In this document: positions 17,676 through 27,348 of the stretch, piece after piece
How the letters are laid out: each line of letters begins with the position of its first letter
Position numbering within the stretch: the stretch's first letter is position 1
From: Delftia tsuruhatensis
GTDB lineage: Bacteria > Pseudomonadota > Gammaproteobacteria > Burkholderiales > Burkholderiaceae_C
Direction of reading: 5' to 3'
NCBI RefSeq assembly: GCF_903815225.1
Contig: NZ_LR813084.1
Coordinates: forward strand, 4,550,001-4,614,000
DNA length: 64,000 nucleotides
Notes under the pieces: generated by a model
Databases searched by the model: none
What the model was told of the DNA's origin: nothing
The model's input: the letters and a program-made list of their open reading frames with translations, nothing else
Translations under genes and position numbers: made by a program

Positions 17676-18815
17676 ATGTCTGATTTAAGTCTTCAACTGC
17701 AGCAGGCCGCAAGCCAACTACCAGTTTCCAGTTACTTCGACGCAGCGCTGTTCCAGCGCGAGTTGGAGACCATCTTTCAACGCGGCCCGCGCTACGTGGG
17801 CCACCAGCTGGCCGTCCCCGAGATAGGCGACTACTATGCCCTGCCCCAGGAAAAGGAAGGCAGGGCGCTGGTGCGCAATGCCAGGGGGCAGGTGGAGCTG
17901 ATCTCCAACGTCTGCCGCCACCGCCAGGCCGTGATGCTCAAGGGCCGCGGCAACCTGATGACCGAAGGCAAGGGCCACGCGGGGGGCAACATCGTCTGCC
18001 CGCTGCACCGCTGGACCTACAGCACCAGCGGCGAGTTGCTGGGCGCGCCCCACTTCAGCCACGACCCCTGCCTGAACCTCAACAACTACCGGCTGCGCGA
18101 GTGGAACGGACTGCTGTTCGAGGACAACGGCCGCGACATCGAGGCCGACCTCGCGGGCATGAAGCTGCGCGAGCAGCTGAGCTTCGAGGGCTTCGTGCTC
18201 GACCATGTCGAGATGCACGAGTGCAACTACAACTGGAAGACCTTCATCGAGGTCTACCTCGAGGACTACCATGTCGGCCCCTTCCACCCGGGTCTGGGCA
18301 ACTTCGTGACCTGTGACGACCTGCAGTGGGAGTTCTCCAGGGAGTACTCGGTGCAGACCGTGGGCGTGGCGCCCGGCTTCGGCAGACCGGGCTCGGACGT
18401 CTACAGGAAGTGGCACGAGGTGCTGCTGGCCTACCGCAATGGCGAACTGCCCGACCGCGGCGCGATCTGGCTGACCTACTACCCCCACATCATGGTGGAG
18501 TGGTATCCGCATGTGCTGACGGTCTCCACGCTGCACCCGCTGGCCGTGGACAGGACGCTGAACGTGGTCGAGTTCTACTACCCCGAGGAGATCGCGGCCT
18601 TCGAGCCCGAGTTCGTGCAGGCGCAGAAGGCCGCCTACATGGAGACCTGCATCGAAGATGACGAGATCGGCGAACGCATGGACGCGGGCCGCAGGGCCCT
18701 CTATGAGCGCGGCGACAACGAGGTGGGCCCCTACCAGAGCCCCATGGAAGACGGCATGCAGCACTTCCACGAGTGGTATCGCGGCGTCATGGGCGACGCG
18801 GTGCCCGGACGCTGA
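17676..18815 (+). CDS. Rieske non-heme iron oxygenase, alpha subunit type
   Basis: Rieske-type oxygenase of 379 residues, related to ring-hydroxylating and demethylating oxygenases. The Rieske [2Fe-2S] ligands are in NVCRHRQAVML and, about 25 residues later, NIVCPLHRWTYS (Cys-x-His...Cys-x2-His). The mononuclear iron site is seen in EDYHVGPFHPG (D-x2-H-x4-H type). Rieske ferredoxin and reductase partners are not encoded nearby; an unrelated ferredoxin-reductase lies at the right edge. The start has a modest GGTCAGGT upstream. Its divergent placement from xseB-ispA-dxs may be a conserved synteny, but the substrate is unknown. A demethylase or hydroxylase role is only inference. Confidence 0.88.
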   Translation: MSDLSLQLQQAASQLPVSSYFDAALFQRELETIFQRGPRYVGHQLAVPEIGDYYALPQEKEGRALVRNARGQVELISNVCRHRQAVMLKGRGNLMTEGKGHAGGNIVCPLHRWTYSTSGELLGAPHFSHDPCLNLNNYRLREWNGLLFEDNGRDIEADLAGMKLREQLSFEGFVLDHVEMHECNYNWKTFIEVYLEDYHVGPFHPGLGNFVTCDDLQWEFSREYSVQTVGVAPGFGRPGSDVYRKWHEVLLAYRNGELPDRGAIWLTYYPHIMVEWYPHVLTVSTLHPLAVDRTLNVVEFYYPEEIAAFEPEFVQAQKAAYMETCIEDDEIGERMDAGRRALYERGDNEVGPYQSPMEDGMQHFHEWYRGVMGDAVPGR

Positions 18816-18834
18816 AGCCCTGCATCGATACAGC

Positions 18835-18862
18835 AACGGCCCGCCATCGCGCGGGCCGTTTG
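18835..18862 (+). terminator. Probable terminator of the Rieske gene
   Basis: A 9-bp stem AACGGCCCG/CGGGCCGTT with an 8-nt loop is followed by a short T tract, 20 nt after the stop codon. Confidence 0.6.
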
Positions 18863-19084
18863 CTTGGAGCACATCCTCTTCGGCAAATACGCCACCTGCG
18901 GTTCCCAATGGGCAGGGCCAGGGCGCGCAAGGCTTCCTGAGGCGACGCCAATGTCTTGTCTAATGCAATACAGTTCCGAGCACATATCCCAGATTGCGGT
19001 TTCCCGCCGCGCCGGTGCCGGAAAGGCACGCTCCCAACCCTAGTTCAAGGTCGCAAGCGTCTTGCGGCCCGACCCGATATTTCT

Positions 19085-19990
19085 ATGCAAGCCCTGTGGA
19101 TGGTGGCGGCCGCGTTCGTTTTCGCGGTCATGAGTGTGTGTGTGAAGTTCGCCTCCCAGGATTTCAACGCGGCGGAGATCGTCTTCTACCGGGGACTGGT
19201 CAGCATGGTGGCGCTGTGGTGGCTGGCACGCCACCAGGGCATCTCGCTGGCCACGCGCTTTCCGCGCGAGCATGCCTGGCGCAGCTTCGTGGGCGTGACC
19301 TCGATGGGCGCCTGGTTCTACTCCATCGGCCATCTGCCGCTGGCCACGGCAGCCACGTTCAACTCCATGAGCAGCATCTGGATGGCGGTCTTCCTGATCG
19401 GCCAGGGGCTGCTGCTGCGCCATCAATTGCGCCGCCAACCCGAGTCCCATGCGCTGCGTGCGCTGCCGCCATTCCCCTGGAGCCTGGTCGCCACGGTGGC
19501 CCTGGGCTTCGTCGGCGTGGTCCTGGTGCTGCGCCCCAGCGCGGCACCGCAGGAGTTCGTGGCCAGCGCGGGCGGCCTGATCGGCGGGGTGTTCGCCGCC
19601 ATGGCCTACATGCAGGTGGCCACGCTGTCGCGCATGGGCGAACCCGAGGCACGCGTGGTGTTCTACTTCGCGCTGGGCTCGGCCGTGGCAGGAGCTCTGG
19701 CCATGTGCTTCACAGGTGTGTCGGCATGGCCGGGCTGGCGCGCGCTGTGGCTGCTGCCCGTGGGTGTGCTGGCCGCCGTGGCCCAGGTCTGCATGACGGC
19801 CGCCTACGCCTCGGCCAGCAACAGCCGCAACACTCTGGTGGTGGCCAACCTGCAGTACTCGGGCATCGTCTTCGCGGCCCTGCTGAGCCTGGCATTGTTC
19901 GGCGAAAGCGTGCCCTTGATCGGCTGGGCGGGCATCGTGCTGATCGTGGCCAGCGGGGCCCTCGCCACCGCGCTGCGCTCGCGCGCCTGA
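19085..19990 (+). CDS. EamA/DMT-family membrane exporter
   Basis: Drug/metabolite transporter of the EamA family, about 301 residues and ten hydrophobic helices arranged as two repeats of five. The first repeat begins at MQALWMVAAAFVFAVMSVCV and shows FYRGLVSMVALWWLAR and LPLATAATFNSMSSIW. The second ends with LQYSGIVFAALLSLALFGES and a last helix. The frame opens at 18956, but that 43-codon extension lacks membrane character, so the ATG at 19085 is used. The substrate is unknown. It is followed 81 nt later by a sulfurtransferase gene on the same strand. Confidence 0.87.
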   Translation: MQALWMVAAAFVFAVMSVCVKFASQDFNAAEIVFYRGLVSMVALWWLARHQGISLATRFPREHAWRSFVGVTSMGAWFYSIGHLPLATAATFNSMSSIWMAVFLIGQGLLLRHQLRRQPESHALRALPPFPWSLVATVALGFVGVVLVLRPSAAPQEFVASAGGLIGGVFAAMAYMQVATLSRMGEPEARVVFYFALGSAVAGALAMCFTGVSAWPGWRALWLLPVGVLAAVAQVCMTAAYASASNSRNTLVVANLQYSGIVFAALLSLALFGESVPLIGWAGIVLIVASGALATALRSRA

Positions 19991-20071
19991 GCCGGCATGC
20001 GGACGCATAATGGATCGGTTTTTCGCGGCGCGGGCGGCCTCGGCCCGTGCCGATTTCGGGAGTCCGCATCC

Positions 20072-20977
20072 ATGACAAGCAACACCTCGTTCCAGACCCT
20101 GATCTCCATCCAGGAGCTGGCCACCCTGCAGACCGGCGGCCGCCCGCTGATGGTCTTCGACTGCAGCTTCGACCTGGCCCAGCCCGCGGCGGGCAAGGCG
20201 CAGTATCTGCAGGCACATATCCCTGGCGCCGTCTTCGCCGACCTGGACCAGGATCTCAGCGCCAGGCACGGCGCCCCTGGCGCGCACGGCAGCGTGGCGG
20301 CCAGCGGGCAGGCCGCCTCGGGCGGTCGCCATCCGCTGCCCAGCCGCGAGCGCTTTGCCATGTGGCTCTCCGAGATCGGCTTTTCCAACGACATGCAGGC
20401 CGTGGTCTATGACCGCAATGGCGCCAACTACTGCGGGCGCCTGTGGTGGATGCTGCAGTGGGCCGGCCATGGCGACGTGGCCGTGCTCGACGGCGGCCTG
20501 CAGGCCTGGCAGGCGGCGGGCCAGCCCGTGGCCTCGGGCGAGGAAGTCGCGCGCTTCCAGTCCAATTTCGAGCTGCGCGCCCCCTTGCAGCAACTGGTGA
20601 CGGTACAGCAGGTGCTCGATGCGCTGGGCAGCGCAGACCAGACCGTCGTCGATGCGCGTGCCCCCGCACGCTTTCGCGGCGAGGTCGAACCGCTGGACCC
20701 CGTGGCAGGCCATATCCCCGGCGCGCTCAACCGGCCCTTCACCGAGAACATCGCCGCCGACGGCCGCTTCAAGCCCGCGGCCCTGCTGCGCGCCGAGTTC
20801 GAGCAACTGCTCGCGGGCCGTGATCCGGCCAGCGTCGTCCACCAATGCGGCAGCGGCGTCAGCGCGCTGCCCAACCTGCTGGCCATGCGCATCGCGGGGC
20901 TGCCCGCGGCCCGGCTGTTCGCGGGCAGCTGGAGCGAGTGGTGCAGTGATCCGAAGAGGCCGGTGGAGCGCGGCTAA
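20072..20977 (+). CDS. Two-domain sulfurtransferase (3-mercaptopyruvate/thiosulfate type)
   Basis: Tandem-rhodanese sulfurtransferase, 301 residues. The N-terminal inactive rhodanese domain includes QAHIPGAVFADLDQDLS and PLPSRERFAMWLSEIGF. The C-terminal domain has VVDARAPARFRGEVEPLDP and the catalytic loop CGSGVSA with Cys259. A CG(S/T)GV(T/S)A loop is typical of 3-mercaptopyruvate sulfurtransferases (SseA), while thiosulfate enzymes have CRKGVTA, so mercaptopyruvate is the likelier donor. The start at 20072 is chosen because MTSNTSFQTLIS precedes the first domain at the normal distance. Confidence 0.88.
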   Translation: MTSNTSFQTLISIQELATLQTGGRPLMVFDCSFDLAQPAAGKAQYLQAHIPGAVFADLDQDLSARHGAPGAHGSVAASGQAASGGRHPLPSRERFAMWLSEIGFSNDMQAVVYDRNGANYCGRLWWMLQWAGHGDVAVLDGGLQAWQAAGQPVASGEEVARFQSNFELRAPLQQLVTVQQVLDALGSADQTVVDARAPARFRGEVEPLDPVAGHIPGALNRPFTENIAADGRFKPAALLRAEFEQLLAGRDPASVVHQCGSGVSALPNLLAMRIAGLPAARLFAGSWSEWCSDPKRPVERG

Positions 20978-21295
20978 TTCGACCCATGGCCTCGCCCGGG
21001 AGGCTGCACAATGACAGCACTGTGTCAAAAGGCCGACATGCGACACAGGTGCCACGGCAGCCCTCCCGTACAGGGGCCCGGCAGGCAGGGCAGGACTTGA
21101 GTCATCCAAACCTTGCTACATGTGTAAGGCAAATCTTACAAACCACCTTACACAACCAGACACCTCGCGCAGAGCTGCCCCGACTTCAACGGCAGGGACC
21201 CCTCCTCCACAATCCATCTCAACAGATCGCAACAGGTTGAACACCTTGTTTCACCCACCCGGTGTTGCGGCTGCCGAGATGCAAAGGATGGTCCT
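20978..21295 (+). other. Upstream region of flhDC, no gene seen
   Basis: This 318-nt gap holds no plausible coding frame. It is less GC-rich than its surroundings in the middle (about 21095-21160). It contains the CTTACA repeat array described separately and a possible -35-like TTGAGT at 21097-21102 without a clear -10 partner. It probably carries the flhDC promoter and a leader of 100 nt or more. Confidence 0.5.
21123..21152 (+). promoter_or_regulatory. Candidate operator: three CTTACA half-sites upstream of flhDC
   Basis: TGTAAG (21123-21128), CTTACA (21135-21140) and CTTACA (21147-21152) are each separated by 6 nt. They form an inverted repeat plus a direct repeat with 12-nt period. It lies about 145 nt ahead of flhD and suggests a regulator binding on one helix face. 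Response regulators such as QseB also use CTTA-type direct repeats, but the spacing is not identical. Confidence 0.4.
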
Positions 21296-21622
21296 ATGAA
21301 CAATGAACAGCTGCTTGCCGAAATCCGTGAAGCCAACCTCACTTACCTGATGCTGGCCCAGACCCTGATCCGCCAGGACAAGGCGGAAGCGGTGTTCCGC
21401 CTGGGACTGAACGAAGAATCCTGCGACCTGCTGGCCGCGCTGTCGGCGGCCCAGGTGCTCAAGCTGGCCTCGCGCAACACCTTGCTCGCCAGCTTCCGCG
21501 TGGACGACGAGATGGTCTGGAGCCTGCTGACCAACCACAGCAGCAACAAGATCGGCAATGGTGCGACCAATACGCTGCACGCCAACATCCTGATGGCCAG
21601 CCGCGTCTCCGAAGTCCTCTGA
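21296..21622 (+). CDS. flhD: Flagellar master regulator subunit FlhD
   Basis: FlhD forms the FlhD4C2 complex that activates class II flagellar genes. The 108-residue protein matches the family along its length: LLAEIREANLTYLMLAQTLI (about 6-25), QDKAEAVFRLGLNEESCDLL and the region LAALSAAQVLKLASRNTLLA. The start has AAAGGATG about 8 nt upstream. flhC follows 28 nt later. No other flagellar or chemotaxis gene is visible here; in many relatives motAB and che genes are close to flhDC, so the regulator stands alone in this window. Confidence 0.95.
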   Translation: MNNEQLLAEIREANLTYLMLAQTLIRQDKAEAVFRLGLNEESCDLLAALSAAQVLKLASRNTLLASFRVDDEMVWSLLTNHSSNKIGNGATNTLHANILMASRVSEVL

Positions 21623-21650
21623 TCCGCCCGAAAGAACTCTGGAGTCCGCC

Positions 21651-22193
21651 ATGTCCGCAGCCACCAAAAGTGTCCTGAACGAGTCCAAGCAGATCGAGCG
21701 CGCCGCCATGCTCATCGAGATGGGTGCCCGCATGCAGGTGCTCGAATCCGAGACCACGCTGTCCTATGAACGCCTGATACGGCTGTACAAGGAAATCGCG
21801 GGCAAGTCGCCCTCCAAGGGTCAGCTGCCGTTCTCGACCGACTGGTTCCTGACCTGGCAGGAAAACATCCACAGCTCGCTGTTCCTGAATATCTACGAGT
21901 ACCTGTCCAAGGGCGCGGAACTCGACCCCGTGGAGCAGTTGACCAAGGCCTACCGCCTCTACACCGAACAGATCCAGGCCGGCGAGCTGGAAGCGCTGCT
22001 GTCCTTCACCCGCGCATGGCGCCTGGTGAAGTTCGTGGATGCGCAGATGCTGACACGCACCCAGTGCACGGTCTGCAAGGGCCAGTTCGTGACCGAGCCC
22101 TATGAAAATGAGCGCCACTACCAGTGCGGCCTGTGCAATCCGCCCGCACGCGCCGGCAAGAGCAAGAGCGCCGGCTCGCTGATGCTGCACTGA
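21651..22193 (+). CDS. flhC: Flagellar master regulator subunit FlhC
   Basis: FlhC is the DNA-contacting partner of FlhD. The 180-residue protein keeps the four zinc-binding cysteines C139, C142, C159 and C162 (TQCTVC...YQCGLC), the PFSTDWFLTWQENIHSSLFL block and LSFTRAWRLVKFVDA. A GGAG lies 7 nt before the ATG. It is the second gene of the flhDC operon and converges on the EIIC-EAL gene with 39 nt between stops. Confidence 0.96.
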   Translation: MSAATKSVLNESKQIERAAMLIEMGARMQVLESETTLSYERLIRLYKEIAGKSPSKGQLPFSTDWFLTWQENIHSSLFLNIYEYLSKGAELDPVEQLTKAYRLYTEQIQAGELEALLSFTRAWRLVKFVDAQMLTRTQCTVCKGQFVTEPYENERHYQCGLCNPPARAGKSKSAGSLMLH

Positions 22194-22204
22194 GCCTTGC
22201 GACC

Positions 22205-22229
22205 ACCCGCGTGCCATGCCGGCGCGGGT
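22205..22229. terminator. Possible bidirectional hairpin between flhC and the EIIC-EAL gene
   Basis: A 7-bp stem ACCCGCG/CGCGGGT with an 11-nt loop lies between the two convergent stop codons. There is no T tract on either side, so it is a weak candidate. Confidence 0.35.
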
Positions 22230-22232
22230 TCG

Positions 22233-24320
22233 TCAGTGCCTGGCCAGATCACGCACGAACTGCGGCAGCTGTCCGCCGGGCAGGGCCCGGCTGAAGTACC
22301 AGCCCTGCACCAGCAGCTCGCCCTGGTAGCGCAGCATCCGATACTGGCGCTCGGTCTCCACGCCTTCCACGACCACGCCCAGCTGCAGGGCCTCGCAAAA
22401 GCGCAGCAGGCCGTCCATCACCAGCTCGCCCTTGGCGCTGTCCAGGGCCACGACGAAGCTGCGGTCGATCTTGATCACGTCCACATCGAACCGGTGCAGG
22501 TAGCTCATGGACGAGAAGCCTGTGCCGAAGTCGTCTATCGCCACCTTGGCGCCTATGCCATGCAGCCGCTCTATGACGGAGCGTATGGTGGCCACGTCGT
22601 CGACCAGCGCCTCCTCGGTGATCTCCACGCCCACCAGTCCGCGTGCCGAAGCGAGCACCTGCAGCAGGCGTTCGCAATGGTCGGCCGAGCTCAGGGTGGC
22701 GCCCGACACGTTGATGCTGATGGGCAGCACGAAGCCCTCGTCCCTCCACGCCTTGCATTGGCGCACGGCCGCCCCCGCCACCCACAGATCCACCTCGCGC
22801 ATCAGGCCGGCCTCGCCCAGCCAGCGCAGGAAGCTGCCGGGCTGCTGCAGCCGGCCTTCGGCATCGCGTGCGCGCAGCAGGGCCTCGCAGCCCCGGCACC
22901 GTCCATCCAGCGAGATCTGGGGCTGGAATTCCAGGTGGAACTGGAATTCGCTGATCTGCCGGATGCGGGCGAACAAGGTCTCGCGCAGCGCCTGGGCCTG
23001 GTGCGCATGGACCAGCGGATCCTGGGCCAGCATGCGTGCCTCCTCGGGCAGACGTGAAAAGGTGGTGTCCAGCGCATGCAGCTGGATGGGGCCGTCCCCA
23101 TCGCGCAGCCGGTCGATGGCCCGCACGTAGGGTGCGTAGACCAGGGTCCCCAGCAGCACCAGCGCCAGTTGCAGCACCACGGCCCCCACGTCGCCGCCGG
23201 TGCTGACATAGGCGTTGAAGACCACGGGCGCCGTCAGCGGCAGCACCATGGACGCCGGGGCGACCCAACCGGCCTGGACCACGGCCAGGGCCAGCACCAG
23301 GTTCATGGCCGGCACCAGCAGGAAAGGCAGCAGCAGCCGCAGGTTCAGGATGATGGGCAGGCCGAACAGCAGGATCTCGTTGACGTTGAGCAGCGAGATC
23401 GGCAGCGCGGCCAGCGCCACCATGCGCATCCCCCGGCCCTTGCAGAACATCAGCGTGGCCAGCGCCAGCGACAGCGTCGCTCCCGCGCCGCCGATGAAGA
23501 CGAAGGAGCCCATCAGCCCGCCACTGAGCGCCCAGCGCGGCGCCAGGCCCTGCGCGATATCGGCGGCATTGGCCAGCACGGCCTGGTCCAGTACCTGAAA
23601 GAAGGGCTGCATGGCGTAGTAGCCCTGGATGCCGAAGAACCACAGTGTGGAGTTGAGCAACGCCAGCGTCAGCCCGCTGCGATAGGGCGTCTGCGGCGAG
23701 GCGATGGCCCCGGGCAGCTCGAACGCGACCAGGTCCGCGAGGATCTGCTGCAGGCCCACCAGCAGGCCCACCAGCAGCAGCGCCACGATGACGCCGGGAA
23801 TCACCAGGTTCATCACCTCCTGCACGTTCTCGGCAATGAAGCCTCCGCGGGCGATGCGGGTCCAGCGCAGGCGGCCGAGCCGGGCCATCAAAGGCACCGT
23901 CACCAGCGGAGAGGCAATGGCGATGAACAGCACGAGGGTGGCCGCCGCGCGCGGATGCTCGCCCAGCAGCAGGGCCGCGATCTGCACATGGGCCAGGCAC
24001 AGGAAGGTGATAGGCAACCGTGGCAGGCGGTAGCGGATGGAGAACATGTAGCCGATGGAGCCCGCCACCAGCAGCGGCAGTATGGCGCCTATGGCGTTGT
24101 GCAGGCCGGCCAGCGCCTGCACCAGCCAGGGCGGCAGGCCGGCCAGCCGGGCCAGGGCCGACAGCATGAGAAAGGCCGCCGACACCAGCAGGCAGGGCAC
24201 GAGCCACAGCAGGCCTTCGCGAATGGCCCGCATGGAGTTCACTCCGGCCAGCGTCGCCAGCCGCTGCGTCAGAAACAACTGCACTTCCGGAAAGCCCGGC
24301 CGTGGCGTCTTCTTGCCCAT
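22233..24320 (-). CDS. PTS EIIC-like membrane domain fused to EAL c-di-GMP phosphodiesterase
   Basis: A fusion of about 695 residues. Residues 15-430 form a multi-helix membrane domain with hallmarks of lactose/cellobiose-type PTS EIIC permeases: GGLMGSFVFIGGAGATLSL, then NVNEILLFGLPIILN and a following Pro-containing helix. Residues 450-690 are an EAL domain with all catalytic signatures: EALL (about 479), INVSG, VEITEE, DDFGTG (about 593), KIDRSF, EGVETE and QGWYFS. It is therefore predicted to hydrolyse c-di-GMP in response to a small molecule or sugar sensed by the EIIC part. No EIIA or EIIB domain is present. Starts at 24353 and 24320 are both possible; the latter has GGTGGG upstream. 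It converges on flhDC, fitting a role in motility or surface transition. Confidence 0.88.
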   Translation of the reverse strand: MGKKTPRPGFPEVQLFLTQRLATLAGVNSMRAIREGLLWLVPCLLVSAAFLMLSALARLAGLPPWLVQALAGLHNAIGAILPLLVAGSIGYMFSIRYRLPRLPITFLCLAHVQIAALLLGEHPRAAATLVLFIAIASPLVTVPLMARLGRLRWTRIARGGFIAENVQEVMNLVIPGVIVALLLVGLLVGLQQILADLVAFELPGAIASPQTPYRSGLTLALLNSTLWFFGIQGYYAMQPFFQVLDQAVLANAADIAQGLAPRWALSGGLMGSFVFIGGAGATLSLALATLMFCKGRGMRMVALAALPISLLNVNEILLFGLPIILNLRLLLPFLLVPAMNLVLALAVVQAGWVAPASMVLPLTAPVVFNAYVSTGGDVGAVVLQLALVLLGTLVYAPYVRAIDRLRDGDGPIQLHALDTTFSRLPEEARMLAQDPLVHAHQAQALRETLFARIRQISEFQFHLEFQPQISLDGRCRGCEALLRARDAEGRLQQPGSFLRWLGEAGLMREVDLWVAGAAVRQCKAWRDEGFVLPISINVSGATLSSADHCERLLQVLASARGLVGVEITEEALVDDVATIRSVIERLHGIGAKVAIDDFGTGFSSMSYLHRFDVDVIKIDRSFVVALDSAKGELVMDGLLRFCEALQLGVVVEGVETERQYRMLRYQGELLVQGWYFSRALPGGQLPQFVRDLARH

Positions 24321-24386
24321 AGGCACCCACCTTTTCCGGCAGGAGCCATACACCCCTGTTGGGCGCTATCCTACAACGCGCCCCGA

Positions 24387-27236
24387 TCAGCCCGTGTTGC
24401 GGACGCCGGCCGCAATGCCGTTGATGGACAGGTGGATGCCGGTCTTGATGCGCTCGTCGGTCTGGCCGCCGCGCCAGCGACGCACCAGCTCCACCTGCAG
24501 GTGGTGCAGCGGGTCGATGTAGGGGAAGCGATGGCGGATGGAGCGCGCCAGCGCCTCGTTGTGCGCCAGCCGCTGCCTGTCGCCGGTGATGCGCGCCAGC
24601 GCATCGACGGTGCTGTGCCACTCGGCCTCGATGGCGCTGAAGATGCGCCGGCGCAGGCGCGCATCCGGGACGAGGTCGGCATAGCGCGAGGCCAGGTTCA
24701 GGTCGCTCTTGGCCAGCACCATGTCCATGTTGGACAGCAGGGTGCGGAAGAATGGCCACTGGCGGTACATCTTCTGCAGCAGGGCCAGTTGGGCCTTGCC
24801 ATCCTTGCCCGGCTGCTCGATGAAGGCCTTGACGGCCGCGCCGAAGCCGTACCAGCCCGGCAGCGTGAGCCGGCACTGGCCCCAGCTGAAGCCCCAGGGA
24901 ATGGCGCGCAGGTCCTCGATCTTCTGCGAAGGCTTGCGCGAAGCCGGGCGCGAGCCGATGTTCAGCTCGGCGATCTCGCGGATCGGGGTGCTGCTGAAGA
25001 AATAGCTGGTGAAGCCGGGCGTCTCGTAGACCAGTGCACGGTAGGCGGCCATGCTGGACTCGGACAGGAAGGCGGCCGCATCCAGGAAGGCGCGCGTGGC
25101 CGGCTTGGTGGGCTGCAGCAGCGTGGCCTCCAGCGTGGCCGCCACCAGGGTCTCGAGATTGCGCCGCCCGATCTCGGGGTTGGCGTACTTGGAGGCGATG
25201 ACCTCGCCCTGCTCGGTCAGGCGGATCTGGCCGCGCACCGTGCCCGGCGGCTGGGCCAGGATGGCCTGGTAGCTGGGGCCGCCGCCCCGGCCCACGGTGC
25301 CGCCACGGCCATGGAACATGCGCAGGCTGATGCCATGGCTGTCGGCCAGTTCGTCGAACAACCCCACCAGTGCGATCTCGGCGCGGTACAGTTCCCAGTT
25401 GCTGGTGAAGATGCCGCCATCCTTGTTGCTGTCGCTGTAGCCCAGCATGATGTCCTGCTCGCCGCCGCTGCGCTGCACCATGGCGGCCACGCCGGGCAGC
25501 TGGAAATAGCGGCGCATGATGGGCGCCGCGCTGCGCAGGTCGCCGATGGTCTCGAACAGCGGCACCACGATCACGTCGCAGACCGCCCCGTCGTCCAGCG
25601 TGCCCCGCAGCAGGCCGGTTTCCTTTTGCAGCAGCAGCACCTCCAGCAGATCGCTGACCGATTCGGTGTGGCTGATGATGCAGTGGCGGATCGCCTCGGC
25701 CCCCAGGCCTGCGCGCAGACGGCGCGCGGCCTCGAAGATGGCCAGTTCGCCCCGCGCATGCTCCGAGTACTCGGCCCCCACCACGCGCAGCGGCCGCGTC
25801 TCCTCCAGCAGGCGCACCAGCAACGCGCACTTGGCATCCTCCTGCAGGCCGCTGTAGTCGGGCTCCAGGCGCGCGGTGGCCAGCAGTTCGGCCACGACCT
25901 CCTCATGCTTGTCCGAGCTCTGGCGCAGGTCCACCGTGGCCAGGTGAAAACCGAAGACCTGCACGGCGCGCATCAGCGGGCGCAGGCGCTGGGTGGCCAG
26001 GGCTTCGCCGTGGTTGCGGCTCAGCGAATCGTCGATGACCCGCAGGTCACCCAGGAACTCCTGCGGCGAGGCGTAGGCATTCTGCGGTGCCACGGCGTGG
26101 CGTGCGGCCTCGCCCCCCGTCAGGTCCTTGAGGGTGGCGGCCAGGCGTGCATAGATGCCCGTGAGCGCGCGGCGGTAGGGCTCGTCCGAGCGGTGCTCGT
26201 TGGTGTCGGGAGAGCGCTCGGCCAGTGCCTGCATCTCGGGTGTCACGTCGGCCAGCCGCTGGGACAGCGAGAGCTCGCCGCCCAGGTAGTGCGTCTCGCG
26301 CAGATAGTGGCGCAGCGCCACGTCAGCCTGGCGCGACAGCGCCAGCTCCAGGCTCTGGGCCGTGACATTGGGATTGCCGTCGCGGTCGCCACCGATCCAG
26401 TGGCCCATGCGCAGGAAGCTGTGGATGGGCAGGGTATTGCCCAGCTCCTGCTCCAGCTGGGCATAGAGCTTGGGAATCTCGCGCAGGAAGGTGGCCTCGT
26501 AGTAGGACAGCGCGTTCTCGATCTCGTCGGCCACCGTGAGCTTGGAGTAGCGCAGCAGGCGCGTCTGCCACAGCTGGCTGACGCGGGCGCGCAGCTGGGC
26601 CTCGTTGCGCTCCAGCTCGCGCGGGGTCAGCGCATCCTTGGCGCTGTTGTACAGCTGGGCGCGCACCAGGATGTCCTCGCGGGCCGCCAGCAACTGGGAG
26701 ATGTCGCGCTCGGCCACGAGGATGCTCTGGCGCTGGACCTCGGTGGGGTGGGCCGTGAGCACGGGAGCCACATAGCTCCTGGCCAGGGTCTGGGCCACGG
26801 TGCCGGCCGAGATGCCGGCCCAGCGCAGCCGCGCCAGGGCCACCTCGATGCTGCCCTCCTGCGTATTGCCGGCACGCTCGTGCACGGCGCGGCGGCGGAT
26901 GTGGTGGCGGTCCTCGGCCAGGTTGGCCAGGTGGCTGAAATAGGTGAAGGCGCGGATCACGCTGACCGTCTGGTCCGTGGTCAGGCCCTTGAGCAGACGC
27001 TTGAGCGCGCGGTCCGCCGTCTCGTCCGCATCGCGGCGAAAGCTCACCGACAGCTGGCGTACCTGCTCGATCAGCTCGAAGGCAGCCACGCCCTCCTGCT
27101 CGCGGATCACATCGCCCAGAATGCGCCCGAGCAGGCGGATGTCCTCGATCAGCGGCAGGTCCTTGTCCACCTTGCGGACAGGCTTGTCATCGCGCCGGTC
27201 TTCTCGTGCGGTGCTCTTGCGGGGGGCGGTGGCCAT
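24387..27236 (-). CDS. ppc: Phosphoenolpyruvate carboxylase
   Basis: Anaplerotic enzyme converting PEP and bicarbonate to oxaloacetate, 949 residues. It shows the catalytic His in [14 protein letters not shown] (near 155), the [11 protein letters not shown] motif, the Arg/Gly-rich [14 protein letters not shown] loop and the C-terminal NTG end typical of bacterial PEPC. A TTG one codon upstream is in frame, but the ATG at 27236 has AGGAGA 8 nt away. It is divergent from hemC, and the EIIC-EAL gene follows 33-66 nt downstream on the same strand, close enough to be co-transcribed. Confidence 0.97.
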   Translation of the reverse strand: MATAPRKSTAREDRRDDKPVRKVDKDLPLIEDIRLLGRILGDVIREQEGVAAFELIEQVRQLSVSFRRDADETADRALKRLLKGLTTDQTVSVIRAFTYFSHLANLAEDRHHIRRRAVHERAGNTQEGSIEVALARLRWAGISAGTVAQTLARSYVAPVLTAHPTEVQRQSILVAERDISQLLAAREDILVRAQLYNSAKDALTPRELERNEAQLRARVSQLWQTRLLRYSKLTVADEIENALSYYEATFLREIPKLYAQLEQELGNTLPIHSFLRMGHWIGGDRDGNPNVTAQSLELALSRQADVALRHYLRETHYLGGELSLSQRLADVTPEMQALAERSPDTNEHRSDEPYRRALTGIYARLAATLKDLTGGEAARHAVAPQNAYASPQEFLGDLRVIDDSLSRNHGEALATQRLRPLMRAVQVFGFHLATVDLRQSSDKHEEVVAELLATARLEPDYSGLQEDAKCALLVRLLEETRPLRVVGAEYSEHARGELAIFEAARRLRAGLGAEAIRHCIISHTESVSDLLEVLLLQKETGLLRGTLDDGAVCDVIVVPLFETIGDLRSAAPIMRRYFQLPGVAAMVQRSGGEQDIMLGYSDSNKDGGIFTSNWELYRAEIALVGLFDELADSHGISLRMFHGRGGTVGRGGGPSYQAILAQPPGTVRGQIRLTEQGEVIASKYANPEIGRRNLETLVAATLEATLLQPTKPATRAFLDAAAFLSESSMAAYRALVYETPGFTSYFFSSTPIREIAELNIGSRPASRKPSQKIEDLRAIPWGFSWGQCRLTLPGWYGFGAAVKAFIEQPGKDGKAQLALLQKMYRQWPFFRTLLSNMDMVLAKSDLNLASRYADLVPDARLRRRIFSAIEAEWHSTVDALARITGDRQRLAHNEALARSIRHRFPYIDPLHHLQVELVRRWRGGQTDERIKTGIHLSINGIAAGVRNTG

Positions 27237-27348
27237 CAACGAATCTCCTGGAAACGGTCAGAGTGTCGGTTTGCTTGGGCGTCGGTCCGGTGCCGCAGCA
27301 TTATTGCGGCGCAGCATGCTAGCATTCCCCGTTACCCCGGGACATCTG

